A DNA stretch of 64,000 nt from Cunninghamia lanceolata (GCA_027924645.1 BSBN01000047.1:2976001-3040000); one strand, 5' to 3'; numbered from the stretch's first letter, positions 11,840 to 22,529 are shown. A program made the numbers and translations. The notes: generated by a model not told the origin, from the letters alone.

Positions 11840-12966
11840 AATTTCTACAAGTTAATGGACAACAGTATAAGACTATAAGCTGAATAACAACAATAAATAT
11901 TAACAACAGCATAACAGCAATAAAATTAGTCATGATAGCAATATAATGGCAGTAACTTTAATCATGACAGTAATATAACAGCAATAAAATTTAATCATGA
12001 CAGCAGTATAATGGCAATATTTCATTGTCAGTTGTGAGTTTTTTTCTCTAAACATTATAAGATGTATGTTTGATTTTGGGGACAGCGACGGGGACAGGGG
12101 GACGGGGACGGGGGTCTCAGGGCAAGGGACGCGTCCCCGTGGAACACAGAATATTCTAGTACATGAAAATTCACAACACCTGTATACCCTAGACCAATAT
12201 GATGTTTGTTGGGTTTTAATGTCTCCTAGACATGCATAGTAGGTGGAGATTCAACAATGGGAGGACTGATAGGTATTGTATCCTTGATGGCTTTTGACAA
12301 CACACTTTTTGACTTAGAATTAATAACATTTTCTATGGCACATGAAGGGGCTCAATACTGCTTGAAGAAGGAACATGGACATTTTTCTTCTTTGCAATAC
12401 TTTTCTATGACACATGAGGGGCCTTAACATTCTTCTTCAACACTTTTTTGTCTTTAGCAGCCTTTTGAGTTGAACTGGAAGAAGGAATGTCATTGTTGAC
12501 AGCATCTTTCTTCTTTGGTGAGGCATTATGTGTCAAATCTTGCAGTTGATTTTACAACCTACTGATTTCTTACTGCAACATCTTGTATTGGTTGCAAAAC
12601 TGAATGAATAGGGGTTTGTATTGACGCCAACATTTTGATATTATCTCTACTTCTAGTTTGTTGCTAACATTTATTTACAAAGATAACATGCCATTGGTGT
12701 AAAATGTGGACATGATTACAAAGATTACACACTTTCGAGTCGAATTCCACCGATAATGCTTAGAGACAATACAATTCACAACACCTTATGGCTTTTTTGT
12801 TGTCAAGTGGAGATGGATTGGTTCCTTATCACTCCAATAGGTTTCCTTTTCTATATACTGCCAAATTGATATACCAAATCTCTCAATATGCTTGCCCTTT
12901 TGATATACCCATCCGTATGTGGAACAAGCTTGTCCTTTCTATATAACTGTCAGTACATGAAAAAAC
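11097..12966 (-). pseudogene. Decayed CCHC zinc-knuckle, gag-like reading frame
   Basis: On the minus strand at about 11,440-11,540 there are two consecutive zinc knuckles of spacing C-x2-C-x4-H-x4-C (CCHCGHRGHTSRDC, then CLSCGQHTHSEK with a stop just before the last Cys). Upstream is a low-complexity Ser/Lys/Pro-rich stretch (12,230-12,560, with KKKDAVNNDIPSSSSTQKAA) and a GLGYTG-like segment near 12,190. That order (disordered basic region, GLGY, zinc knuckle) resembles Gag of plant retroelements, though a host zinc-knuckle protein cannot be excluded. The frame is cut by hAT element B, and its 5' side is cut by the 12,975 hAT. Stops and frameshifts make it a pseudogene. Related sequence may resume at 16,398. 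Confidence 0.5.
11661..12149 (+). mobile_element. Non-autonomous hAT element B with intact target duplication
   Basis: Terminal inverted repeats are CTATGTTTCACGG (11,661-11,673) and the complement of CTGTGTTCCACGG (ending 12,149). They are flanked by a perfect 8-bp duplication AATATTCT (11,653-11,660 and 12,150-12,157), the hallmark target duplication length of hAT elements. The interior has GGGGACGG-rich subterminal blocks at both ends and a (TA)n-(GA)n microsatellite (about 11,780-11,836). No transposase is encoded. Counting one copy of the duplication, the interrupted host frame on the minus strand reads through, so this insertion post-dates that gene-like sequence. Confidence 0.92.
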
Positions 12967-13680
12967 ATTAAAACCAGCGTTGTAGGGAGACGCGTCTCCT
13001 GACCCCTGGGACGCGTCTCTGGGTTGGGGACGCGTCTCCCGTCCCGGATTCTCCTGCGGAGACGTCCCTCACAGGAGGAGACGTCACCCGCCGTCTCCCG
13101 TTGACCGACCATAGAAAATGAAAAAAGTTCGCGTGTTTTTTTTTTTAATTTTCTCTTTTCCCAACATCTTCCGGAAGTCTCCCGCAGCGGCACAGAGGCA
13201 CTGAAGAGGGCATTTGAAGATTTCACGACGGTAGGGCACATTTTTTGTTCATTTTTTTGAAGATATATGTTATATGCGACGATAGGGCACGTTTTATCTA
13301 TTTAATATTTATGATTTATCTATTTTTTTTAAATCAGAATTGCCATGAATCCCTGGGGTAAGCCAAGGCAATGCAACCATGCAAACTATCTTCGAAAAAT
13401 TAAAAATCAATTTCTATAATATGACATAATGACTGCCTTCAACAGCTACTAATAAACTCCATTCACCCAAAACTGTACTCGATAGGATGGATCGACTCAA
13501 GTTTTTAAAAAGCTTTCTCTACCCTGTAACTCGTCCCTTCTTCTGCAAACCTAATCACCATACATTTTCTAAGCCAATCCAACTATATCACGCCCTATTA
13601 TTTTCCACCATCAGAAACATAAAATATCGCAAAAACTCATTTAATCACTCGTTTAAACATCCACCTCGCTTCTATCCAAA

Positions 13681-13760
13681 ATACGAATACGAATAGTAAA
13701 ACTAAATACAGTAAACTATAATACGAATACGAATAGTAAAACTAAATACAGTAAACTGTA
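13681..13760. repeat. 40-bp tandem duplication in hAT 5' region
   Basis: Two nearly identical 40-bp units (13,681-13,720 and 13,721-13,760) differ at one base. They are located upstream of the hAT transposase start, inside the element. Confidence 0.9.
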
Positions 13761-13867
13761 ATATTGTTTTAATTTAAATATTTTAATATTATAACAATTT
13801 TTTTTTACTATTTTAATTTTAAATTTAAATGATTGACTGTCTTTCTCATTTTGTTGTAGGCTGAGAT

Positions 13868-16019
13868 ATGTCAAGCAGGGGAAAACAAGGCCTGTACCCA
13901 CAGTGGAAGTATTGCGATCGCATTCCAGGGGTGAAGGGGTCCGGTGGAACAACCGCCATCAAATGTAAGCTTTGTGATATCAAGCCATTTCAAGGTACTT
14001 ACACGAGGGTGAGGGCTCATTTCCTTCACATACCTAGAAAAGGTGTCGATCCTTGTACAAATGATGTAGAACGACATGATGCTATTAGGGATCAAGAAAG
14101 GGCTGATGGGAAAGTGTCTCTTTTGAGCTCTCATGCTTCAACAACAGGGGCAGTTGGTGCAAGTTAATCTAAGAATAGAGAGTCAAAGGTGGACTGTCTT
14201 CTCGAGATGTGACAAGAGAAGATTTAGCTGGGGAATATTCTCGCAAGAGATCAAACATTGCCAGCTCAAACCCCATTGGAAGATTATTTGATGTGCAAGG
14301 TCGAGATGTAGTTGATGAAGCGATTGCATGCTTCTTTTATGCAAATGGAATCCCATTTAATGTTTCTCGCTCACCTTTCTACACTGAGATGGTCCAAGCC
14401 ATCAACAATGGACCAGCTGGATATAAACAAGCTGGGTATGAAAAGCTTCGCACTACTCTAATTGATAAAGAAAAAACTCAATTAGAGCAACAAACCACAC
14501 CATTGAAAAGAGTGTGGTCTATAGAAGGATGCAGTATTGTGATGGATGGGTGGATAGATGCTAGAAATCGTTCACTACTTAATATCATGGTAACATGCAG
14601 TAGAGGGCCTCATTTTTTGAAGGCAACAGATTGTTCAGGGCAAGAAAAAAATGCAGAGTTCCTTCATAACCAGCTGTGTGAGGGTTCCTTCATAACCAAC
14701 TGTGTGAGGGCATTGAGGAGGTGGGGGCATGACATGTAGTCCAAGTTCTTACAGATGCTGCCCCTGTTTGTAAGGCAGCAGGCATGTTGGTGCAGAAAAA
14801 GTATAAACATATATTTTGGACACCATGTTGTGTGCATTCGTTGAATAATGCACTCAAAGATATTGGCAAGTTCCAGTGGATCTCAGATCTCATTGAAAAG
14901 GGCAGAAAAATACAGATGTTCATATGTAACCATCACCACACACAAGCCATTTATCAAAAATTTGCCAAGGTGGAGCTTCTCAAACCTGCTGATACACGGT
15001 TTGCTTCTTATTTTAATTCTTCTTGAGCGTCTCCAAGAAGTCAAAGGAGCTTTGTGTGCCACAGTAGTTAGTGATGCATGGGTAGCTTGGAGACAATCTA
15101 CATCAGATACTGCAGTTGAGGTGAGAGGTATGGTTCTTGAGAGCATTTTTGGACTAATGTTAGATTTGTTGTGGACTTTATTAAGCCCATATGTGAGGTG
15201 ATAAAATTTGCTGATTCAGACAAGCCATGTTTGGGAGAAATTTATAAAGAAATAGATTCCATGTGTGAAAGAATTAAGAAAATAACAGATGCAAGAGTTC
15301 CTTCTTTATATCCCTTGCTAGATGAAAAGATACATGGAAGATGGAACAAACTTAACACACCCCCTCATTGTGCTGCCTATGCCTTGAATCCTAAATGGTA
15401 TGATCTACAAGCAACCAATAAGAGGGCTCCATATAAGGAGAGAGAGGTAATGAAGGGATTTTGGGCAGCAATAAAAAAGATTTATGGCCGAGGTGAGGAT
15501 GCTTTAATTATGAGGACTCAATGGAATAAGTTTTCACATGGGCATGGTGCCTTTTCTTCCATGGAAGCCATATATGGTATGCATGCAAAGAAAGATCCTA
15601 TAGAGTGGTGGTGGAACCATGGAGGTGAAACCCCTAAATTGCAATCATTTGCAATAAGATTGCTCTCACAAGTAGCCAGCTCTTCATCTTGTGAGAGGAA
15701 TTGGAGTACTTATGGTTTTATTCATTCACAGAAGAGGAACCGGTTAGGGTCAAAGAAAGCGGAGAACCTAATGTACATTCATAGCTCACTTCGCCTTCTC
15801 TCTCGTGTAGAACCTGGGTACAAGGAGGGTCTTTCAGCAAAATGGGACCAAATTTCAGCTGATGGAGAAGCTGCAGCCTTGGTTGATGAAGTGGTTGAAG
15901 CAGATGGCCTCAGTGATTTACCCTCAATTCTACTACCATCAAAGGAACCTGAGCTTGAGAGTGATGAGCATTTGGAGAGCATCATAGCTGAGGACCTAGA
16001 GATGGATGACATAGAATGA
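13868..16019 (+). pseudogene. hAT transposase (BED zinc finger, DUF659, hATC), frameshifted
   Basis: The frame starts at ATG 13,868 in a BED zinc finger (GLYPQWKYCDRIPG, then IKCKLCD, then RAHFLHIPRKGVDPC). After a stop at about 14,165 and a frame change, 14,209-14,655 encodes the DUF659-type segment (SIVMDGWIDARNRSLLNIMV). A 26-bp direct duplication (14,658-14,683 and 14,684-14,709) shifts the frame. 14,784-15,026 then carries HIFWTPCCVHSLNNALKDIG. After another frameshift near 15,025-15,170, 15,171-16,019 contains the C-terminal dimerisation domain (WWWNHGG, SSSSCERNWSTYGFIHSQKR) and an acidic tail ending in TGA. Family transposases are normally one continuous protein of about 650-750 residues. 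This copy covers nearly the whole length but has at least three breaks, so it is unlikely to be active. The disruptions are few, implying fairly recent decay. Confidence 0.9.
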
Positions 16020-16397
16020 TGACATAGATTTCTGATTTGAGATTTCTGATTTTTGTTTTCTATATGCATATCAGCCTACCAGGCTATCAACATTTTTGAA
16101 TTTCAATATGTAATATCGATATGTAGTATGAATTCTTTGACATTTGTGTGTTTAAACTTCAAAGTTAATGTTAAACTTTACTAGTTCTCTTGTTTTGAAA
16201 GTTCAATGTCATGATATTTTCAATTTTAATGTTAGCATATTAATATATTTTTAAAATTATTAAATTATATTAAAAAAATGGCATCTCCAAGTACCCCGTC
16301 TCCTATTTTTCAAAAATAGACGTACCAGTACTGGTACTAGTCTCCTAGTCTCCCGTACCAGTACCAGTACCAATCTCCATGCAACCTTGGTTAAAAC

Positions 16398-17799
16398 AAG
16401 TGAGAGAAATACGTATGTGGCACATAGGCAATATGTGCACCGACACATGCTTAGAAAGAAATCAAAATTTCTTTCAATCGAGATTTATGTCTTACGATAG
16501 CAATGAATAGGTAATGGAGGGAAATGATAATGAAAATGAAATGAAAAGGACAATGTCCTTATTAGTCCTTGGCGATTTATAGGGACAAAGCCACAAATGC
16601 CATTATTGTAGCTATATTAAGTGTTGGGTACAATAGTTCAATCGTGACAGCTAGACCTGTAAATATGAACCAAGGTACTTCGAATATTGTATTGAAAATT
16701 GAGATTGTTTTGGTTTGCAAATTTTGTTTTGATTTTGAAATTTGTGAACTAAAAATAAAGGACAACTTGAAATATTTGACAAAACCCAAAAAAAATCCCT
16801 TCTCCCACAATATTCTAAAATTTGTTAAATGATATTTTTTTTAAAACACCTCCAACTATTTTAACTTCAATTTGAAAATCACCCCATGACTATTTGTTTT
16901 AAATTAAAACACCCAACTATATGAGTATAATAAAAGTTGCCCCCAAATTTAAAACCACTATATCAAAATACCTTAAAGCTTCAACTATTTGAAAAACTTT
17001 ATTACTTCCCAAAAATTGCAGACTTGAATATGGAAAGCCATGAACCAGAGCAAATGCAGAAGCTGTGAAAGATTGCAAGCAGGTGCATGAATCATAATGA
17101 CGAACAAGGGTCTATAGGAGGGTCGCAAACAAAATGTGTGGTAGACTTTAACAGAGACACAACTCACAATATTAGTATCGGACTATCAACCGCCTCATTA
17201 TAGCTCTCAGCCTGCTCGGCTATCTTGGCCATGTAGACATGGCTCTCCCTCTCTTTCTTCGTGCTCATTTTTTTTCCTCGAAATGCTTTGCAAGGGGCAA
17301 CACGAATAGAAACCACAACTGCAAGTCTACAAACCACTTATAGCAAACAATACTGCTTGAGCTCTTGTTTTAGTAAAATAACACATTCTACTTAGTAGAT
17401 GATCACGAGTTCAAACCATAGGTGTGGAAGGACACGGGTTTCATGATGGGTTTTCAAATGCGTGGGGCTATTGTGATCATGGAGATAAGAAATTTTCCAA
17501 GACGAATCACGATATCCCAAGCACAGCCGAGACAAGGGATAAAACTAGAACTATTCAAATCCCCTTGGAAAGCAATTTTGAGTCAAGACTATTGCTAGTA
17601 AAAAAATTGCTCATAGGATTGTGAAGAGAGGATAATAGCTATAGCTCAACAGGGCTTATGGGTGTACTCATACTGGGAAAACTGAATTCCTCTTGCAAGA
17701 ACAACTATGAATGCCAACAGGATAGAACTCTACTACATACCTACTAGAGATTAAAGTAAATTGTGGCAAGCATCAAAATTTGAAACCTGAAACTTGAAA
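16398..17799. other. No supported gene
   Basis: Sequence beyond the hAT D right target site. The first 100 bases may continue the minus-strand gag-like remnant. A frame at 16,569-16,832 lacks family features. The segment next to the primer-binding site (about 17,640-17,800) would be the internal region of the minus-strand element whose LTR ends at 17,816. Confidence 0.45.
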
Positions 17800-18055
17800 C
17801 CTACTCTAATACCAATGTTAGGCCCAGGAATGTTTTGTAGAAACTATTGACAAATGAAATGCACGGGACTTGCACAACCAAAAAAATATTCAATGAAAGC
17901 TTATCTTCATTCATTCAGAATGTACATATTTAACAATAGGAAAATGATTGTTCAGTTTATCTTCTGGATGACTGTTCAACTTCTAGTGCAACTAGGAAAT
18001 ATAAAATATAAAATATTATCCTACCACACCTAGGATTATGTACATTATTGTTACA
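17800..18055 (-). mobile_element. LTR segment plus tRNA-Met-type primer-binding site
   Basis: On the minus strand, sequence running from TGTAACAATAATG (18,055 downward) to CCTAACA (17,816) is followed immediately by TTGGTATTAGAGTAGG (17,815-17,800). The latter differs little from the canonical plant initiator-tRNA-Met primer-binding site TGGTATCAGAGC. The region includes an AAGCTTTCATTGAAT stretch typical of plant LTR R regions. Directly upstream, with no gap, is a 5S-rRNA-like segment (18,056 onward). An LTR containing a 5S domain next to a tRNA-Met primer site is the defining layout of Cassandra terminal-repeat retrotransposons in miniature, so this is probably the 3' part of a Cassandra-like LTR. 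Confidence 0.65.
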
Positions 18056-18132
18056 GGTCACCCATCCCAATAGTGCTCCAACTCAAGCACGCTTCACTAT
18101 GGAGTTTCCCCCAAGAGCAAGCCCACTTAGCT
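18056..18132 (-). repeat. 5S-derived copy 1
   Basis: The complement reads AGTGAAGCGTGCTTGAGT, then CACTATTGGGATGGGTGACC, corresponding to 5S rRNA box A and the box C start (canonical GTTAAGCGTGCTTGG and GGATGGGTGACCTCC, from memory). The 5S homology is cut at GGTGACC by the LTR segment at 18,055. Confidence 0.75.
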
Positions 18133-18381
18133 TTGCTACCCCACTTGCAAAACCTTCAACAAGTGTTGTGCCTTATGAACCATTCATTATATCGCCCTTT
18201 TAGCTTGTCCAATGACAAGTAGGAGGTACTTTTTGCAGTGTGTCAAATTATGATGTTTTATCACAGTTCAATTGCATAGTTTTTAAATCAAACTCATTGA
18301 CCCATATTCCATGAGTAGTGGTTCACATGAACCCATCTCTCATGAGTATGAACAGTTGACTTAGCACTCATTGCATTAAGG

Positions 18382-18502
18382 TGATGCTCACAAGGGTGAA
18401 GCATTGAGACTTCCCAATAGGTCACCCATCCCAATACTACTCTGACTCAAGCACGCTTAATCGTGGAGTTTCCCCAAGATCAAGCCCACTTAGCTTGCTA
18501 CC
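18382..18502 (-). repeat. 5S-derived copy 2
   Basis: Contains the complement of GATTAAGCGTGCTTGAGTC and GGGATGGGTGACCTATTGG, then a diverged 3' end (GAAGTCTCAATGCTTCACCC). The box A and box C regions are recognisable. It lies 364 bp from copy 1, measured at the GGTCACCC motif (18,056 and 18,420). Confidence 0.75.
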
Positions 18503-18811
18503 CTATTTGCAAAATCTTCAGCAAGTGTTGTGCCTTATGAACCATTCATCAGAGCCCCTTTAGCTTGTCCAATGGCAAGTAGGAGGTATTTTCACCATGT
18601 GTCAAATAATAATGTTTTATCAAGATTCAACTATGTAGTTTTTGAGTTATAGAGCCCCTTTAGCTTGTCCAATGACAAGTAGCAGGTATTTTTCACAAGA
18701 TGACACATTGAAAAATAACTCCTACTTGTCAATGGACAAGCTAAATGGGCTCTGTAGTGAATGGTTTATAAGGCACAGCACTTACTGAAGGTTTTGCAAA
18801 TGGGGTAGCAA

Positions 18812-18919
18812 GCTAAGTGGGCTTGATCTTGGGGGAAACTCCATGGTTAACTGCACTTGAGTCAGAGAAGCACTCGAATGGGTGACCTCCCGAGAAGTTA
18901 CGTTGCTTCATCCCTGTGA
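18812..18919 (+). repeat. 5S-derived copy 3
   Basis: Plus-strand copy with ACTCCATGGTTAACTGC, then GGGTGACCTCC at 18,880-18,890 and a GTTGCTTCATCCC 3' end. The upstream half (AAGCTAAGTGGGCTTGATCT) is strongly diverged from true 5S. Confidence 0.75.
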
Positions 18920-19105
18920 GCATCACTTACATGTAACGAGTGGTAAATGGACCATGCATACTCATTAAGAGATGGGTACGTGTGAACCACTACTCATGAA
19001 ATATGGGTCAACGAGTTTAACTCAAAAACTACGTAGTTAAATCTTGATAAAACATCATAGTTTGACACACTATGAAAAATACCCCCTACTTGTCATGGAC
19101 GAGTT

Positions 19106-19195
19106 GAAGGGGCTCTAATGGTTAAGTGCACTTAAGTCAAAGTAGTACTAGGATGGGTGACCTCCCAAGAAGTTATGATGCTTCATCCCTGCGAG
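19106..19195 (+). repeat. 5S-derived copy 4 (shortened)
   Basis: Best-conserved copy: AGTAGTACTAGGATGGGTG (from about 19,141) is identical to the canonical plant 5S segment. The upstream half is deleted, so the spacing to copy 3 is only 275 bp. Confidence 0.8.
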
Positions 19196-19450
19196 CATCA
19201 CCTACATGTAATGAGTGCTAAAAGGTCCATTCATACTAATTAAGAGATAGGTACGTGTGAACCACGACTTATTAAATATGGGTCAATGAGTTTAACTCAA
19301 AAACTATGTAGTTGAATCTTGATAAAACATCATAGTTTGACGCACTATGAAAAATACCCCCTACTTGTCATTGGACAAGGTAAAGGGGCTTTATAATGAA
19401 CATTTCATAACGCACAACACTTGCTAAAGACTTTGCAAATGGTGTAGCAA

Positions 19451-19560
19451 GCCAAGCGAGCTTGATCTTTGGGGAAATTCGATGGTTAAGCACGCTTGAG
19501 TCAAAATAGTATTGGGATACGTGATCTCCCAAGAAGTCTCGATGCTTCACCCCTCTGAGC
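19451..19560 (+). repeat. 5S-derived copy 5
   Basis: Contains GGTTAAGCACGCTTGAGTC and a diverged box C (GGGATACGTGATCTCC) at about 19,515-19,526, 364 bp from copy 4. Mutations in the control region make transcription doubtful. Confidence 0.75.
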
Positions 19561-20899
19561 ATCACCTAGATGTAATGAGTGCTAAGTGGACCATTCATAC
19601 TCATGAGAGATGGGTTCATGTGAACCACTACTCATGAAATATGGGTCAATGAGTTTGACTTAGAAACTACACAATTGAATCCTAATAAAACATCATAATA
19701 GTGTTCTCATTGTTTTATCTTGGTGTTCTGAGTTCGGTTCTTGTATTTTTTGTTTGTCATAATGCCTATATTTTCTTCTCCGAGTGAGGGCCCCAATAGA
19801 ATCCATCTATAATATTATCCCAAAAATATAACAAGATAAATTTTATAAAGTAGAAATATAAAAACCAATATATATAAATAAATATTTTAAATGTTATATT
19901 TTGTCTTAAGAATTTTAGATGTGTAAATAATTGGTTAAATGTGTATATTTATAATTGTTGTATCTGACAATATTTGTATTGGAGGTCTTGAAAACATGCC
20001 ATATCCATATATGATATTGCATCTGCCTCCATGCAACTCTCGAAATACACGCAAGAATAATCTTGGAAAAAAGACTTAACTTGCATATAACATTTTTCAC
20101 TAAAAGTCCATATAATAAAACCAAGAGTTAAAGCATACTCCCAGATCCACAAAAATATAGGCGCCATGGAATTAAACCCCAAAGTCAAACTAACAAAGCT
20201 AGGCACAAAATAAACACATGGCCCCAAAAAATGGAAACAACCACACAAAACAAGAGCTTAACCCCCCAAGGGAAATAGTCATCAACTCACCAGTTCAGCT
20301 AAAATAAAAAGAAACCAATACAATTATGCTGCAAGGGCAACTCCAATTTTAGGGGCCATTTTGTCCATCAAGGTTATCCCACCCTCCCCTCTGTAGATCC
20401 TTCCCATCCTCCACGAGCTCCTAGCTAGTAAGAGCAACATTATCTCCCTCCTCAAGATCCTCCTACAACTAGTTCTACATAGTCCTCAACAAAGATATAG
20501 CAAAAGCCAAACGAGGAAATTTCCCCTAATCATGATGCAACCATCCATATTGTTGAGGGCACGTAGAAGTGTGGTGTGGAGGCAAAGACCACCCACCCTA
20601 TCAGCCAACTAGGTGAGGTAGTGGCTAGGTCCGACCAGAGTGTTGCCTAGTCAACAGTGGCAACGAAGGAGTGGAGGCTCTTCGATCGTTGTGTGTGTGA
20701 TGTTAAGAGGACTCAAAGCGGCTGCACTATTGATCCTAGCAGGGGGATCTAGCACAAGATGGCGAAGAAGGTGGAACCCTAGCCACTATGCAAGCAGTAT
20801 TCCCCCAATGATCAAGCAATGTTTGAAGATGTTGGACCTCCAGCACCACCTTGTTGGCTTGAACTAGAATCTACACGAGCACATTAAAGATCACCAACA

Positions 20900-20980
20900 A
20901 TTTATAGCGAATAGCAAAGTTAGTATCCACAAAAAAATGAGCAAAAATAGCATAATTTCTATCTCTCCAAATACAAAAAA
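20900..20980 (-). pseudogene. LINE ORF2 C-terminal segment beyond hAT C
   Basis: The minus-strand translation next to the hAT C target site reads FCIWRDRNYAIFAHFF, matching the (W/I)W-(K/R)-(D/E)-RN-x-x-IF motif that follows zf-RVT in plant LINEs. It continues the LINE across the inserted transposon, showing that the hAT landed in an existing LINE. Confidence 0.55.
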
Positions 20981-20987
20981 GAATTTC

Positions 20988-22402
20988 CTATGTTCCACAG
21001 CGTTTCAAGGATGGGCATGGCATGACAACAGGGCATGCATTTTGGGGACGACGGTCTAGAGTCCATTTTTGGGGGACAGCAAGGGATGGCAGTATAAATA
21101 TATGAGTTTTTTTAAATATATAAATTTTAACAAGTTTTCAAATTTCTTGTATGTTAAGCTTCATGTTGATGAGTTAGGAATGGAATTGTACATCCTAATT
21201 ATGGATCATCATAACTCTTGTGTCTACACTTTTAACACAAAGGGAGCCTTCTCACAACATTACTATTCAATCTTGGAATCTCTCCTAAGGGAAACAATGA
21301 ATAAACCTTTATATATTGTGAGTGATGACAATCTTAACATTCATCATTGTGCTTGTAAGGTCTATAACCATAGAATAGTTAACGTCAATATGATCTATTT
21401 TCATGTCCAAATGAAAGTTTAAGAATTCTGATTATGTCATCTAGAATACTACAGCAATTTCATAAAAACTCTTGCATCATTTTTTGGTATCAAAATAGTG
21501 TCATTTGAACCAAACAAACTTAAGAACCTTTGAACATCCCACCCCATGCCCTAGCCACAACTACGTCTGCCCTGCCCATATTTGCAACCCACAATTTTCT
21601 TTTGCGAATCCCATTCAAAAACCCTCATGACTATGTAAATGATGCCCTACTACAAGTTGATGACTTAGGAATGGAATTGTACATCCTAATTATGGATCAT
21701 CATAACTCTTGTGTCTACACTTTTAACACAAAGGGAGCCTTCTCACAACATTACTATTCAATCTTGGAATCTCTCCTAAGGGAAACAATGAATAAACCTT
21801 TAGATATTGTGAGTTATGACAATCTTAACATTCATCATTGTGCTTGTAAGGTCTATAACCATAGAATAGTTAACGTCAATATGATCTATTTTCATGTCCA
21901 GATGAAAGTTTAAGAATTCTGATTATGTCATCTAGAATACTACAGCAATTTCATAAAAACTCTTGCATCATTTTTTGGTATCAAAATAGTGTCATTTGAA
22001 CCAAACAAACTTAAGAACCTTTGAACATCCCACCCCATGACCTAGCCACAACTACGTCTGCCCTGCCCATATTTGCAAACCACAATTTTCTTTTGCGAAT
22101 CCCATTCAAAAACCCTCATGACTATGTAAATGATGCCCTACTACCCATGTCCTAAGCGAGCTCCATCCAACTCATGAAATGTGTCTACAAACTCAAGATT
22201 TTTCCAGCTGCACTTCTTGCAAAAACTTTCACAATTTTCTGGACGTTTCCTTACATTCTGAGCTGTTTCGGGGACATTTCACATTTTTGGAAAAATTTGG
22301 GGATGGCCAAGAGACATCCCCTACCGTCCCATTGTCTCGGAAATACAAAGTGGGACAAAGACGTCGATTTCAAGGCCGGGGACACGTCCCCATGGAACAC
22401 AG
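20988..22402 (+). mobile_element. Non-autonomous hAT element C with intact target duplication
   Basis: Terminal repeats are CTATGTTCCACAG (20,988) and the complement of CTGTGTTCCATGG (ending 22,402), flanked by a perfect 8-bp duplication AGAATTTC (20,980-20,987 and 22,403-22,410). Subterminal blocks (GGGGACGACGG, CACGTCCCC) match elements A and B. Most of the 1,415-bp interior is a 491-bp tandem duplication. No transposase is present. It is inserted in LINE ORF2. Confidence 0.92.
21165..22143 (+). repeat. 491-bp near-identical tandem duplication containing an open frame
   Basis: Unit 1 (21,165-21,655) and unit 2 (21,656-22,143) differ at only a handful of bases. Each carries an open frame (21,069-21,422 and 21,530-21,913) with LGMELYILIMDHHNSCVYTF in common. 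I do not recognise the protein. It is not a transposase, so it may be a captured host fragment. The near-identity indicates a recent duplication inside the element. Confidence 0.9.
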
Positions 22403-22529
22403 AGAATTTCTTATCTAAAAGCATGCCATAGCTGGGAGAACTCTATAAAATTTGCCCCATCACGGAGAAGGCCACTATGCCACATAAAGATTTCAGACCA
22501 AGAGGCTAAAAGAAAAAATGGATCCATTG

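Larger units (their letters stand above)
12975..16389 (+). mobile_element. hAT transposon D (3.4 kb) carrying transposase
   Basis: The left terminus CAGCGTTGTAGGGAGAC and the right terminus (complement CAAGGTTGCATGGAGAT) are imperfect inverted repeats. They are flanked by ATTAAAAC (12,967-12,974) and GTTAAAAC (16,390-16,397), an 8-bp target duplication with one change. The left subterminal region has repeated GACGCGTCTCC motifs. The right has an array of GTACCAGTAC/GTCTCC motifs. Such subterminal clusters are typical transposase-binding regions, by inference. The terminus shares a CNGNGTTNNANGGNGACGCGTC pattern with elements A-C, suggesting a common hAT group. It is inserted into decayed gag-like sequence. 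Confidence 0.88.
18056..19700. repeat. Inverted array of five 5S rRNA-derived repeats
   Basis: Five copies of an approximately 364-bp unit (one shortened to about 275 bp), each containing a 5S-like half with the internal pol III control region, are arranged as two minus-strand copies followed by three plus-strand copies. The orientation switches between about 18,655 and 18,720. The copy-independent part contains CTACTTGTCATTGGACAAG and a GATAAAACATCATA segment. The copies are too diverged to be functional 5S genes. They are best read as Cassandra-type LTR pieces, or alternatively as degenerate 5S rDNA units with spacer. Confidence 0.75.

Noticed and set aside
18056..19560. Functional 5S rRNA genes
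   Set aside because: All copies have many changes in the 5' half and control region, and unit order is inverted; derived repeats rather than genes.
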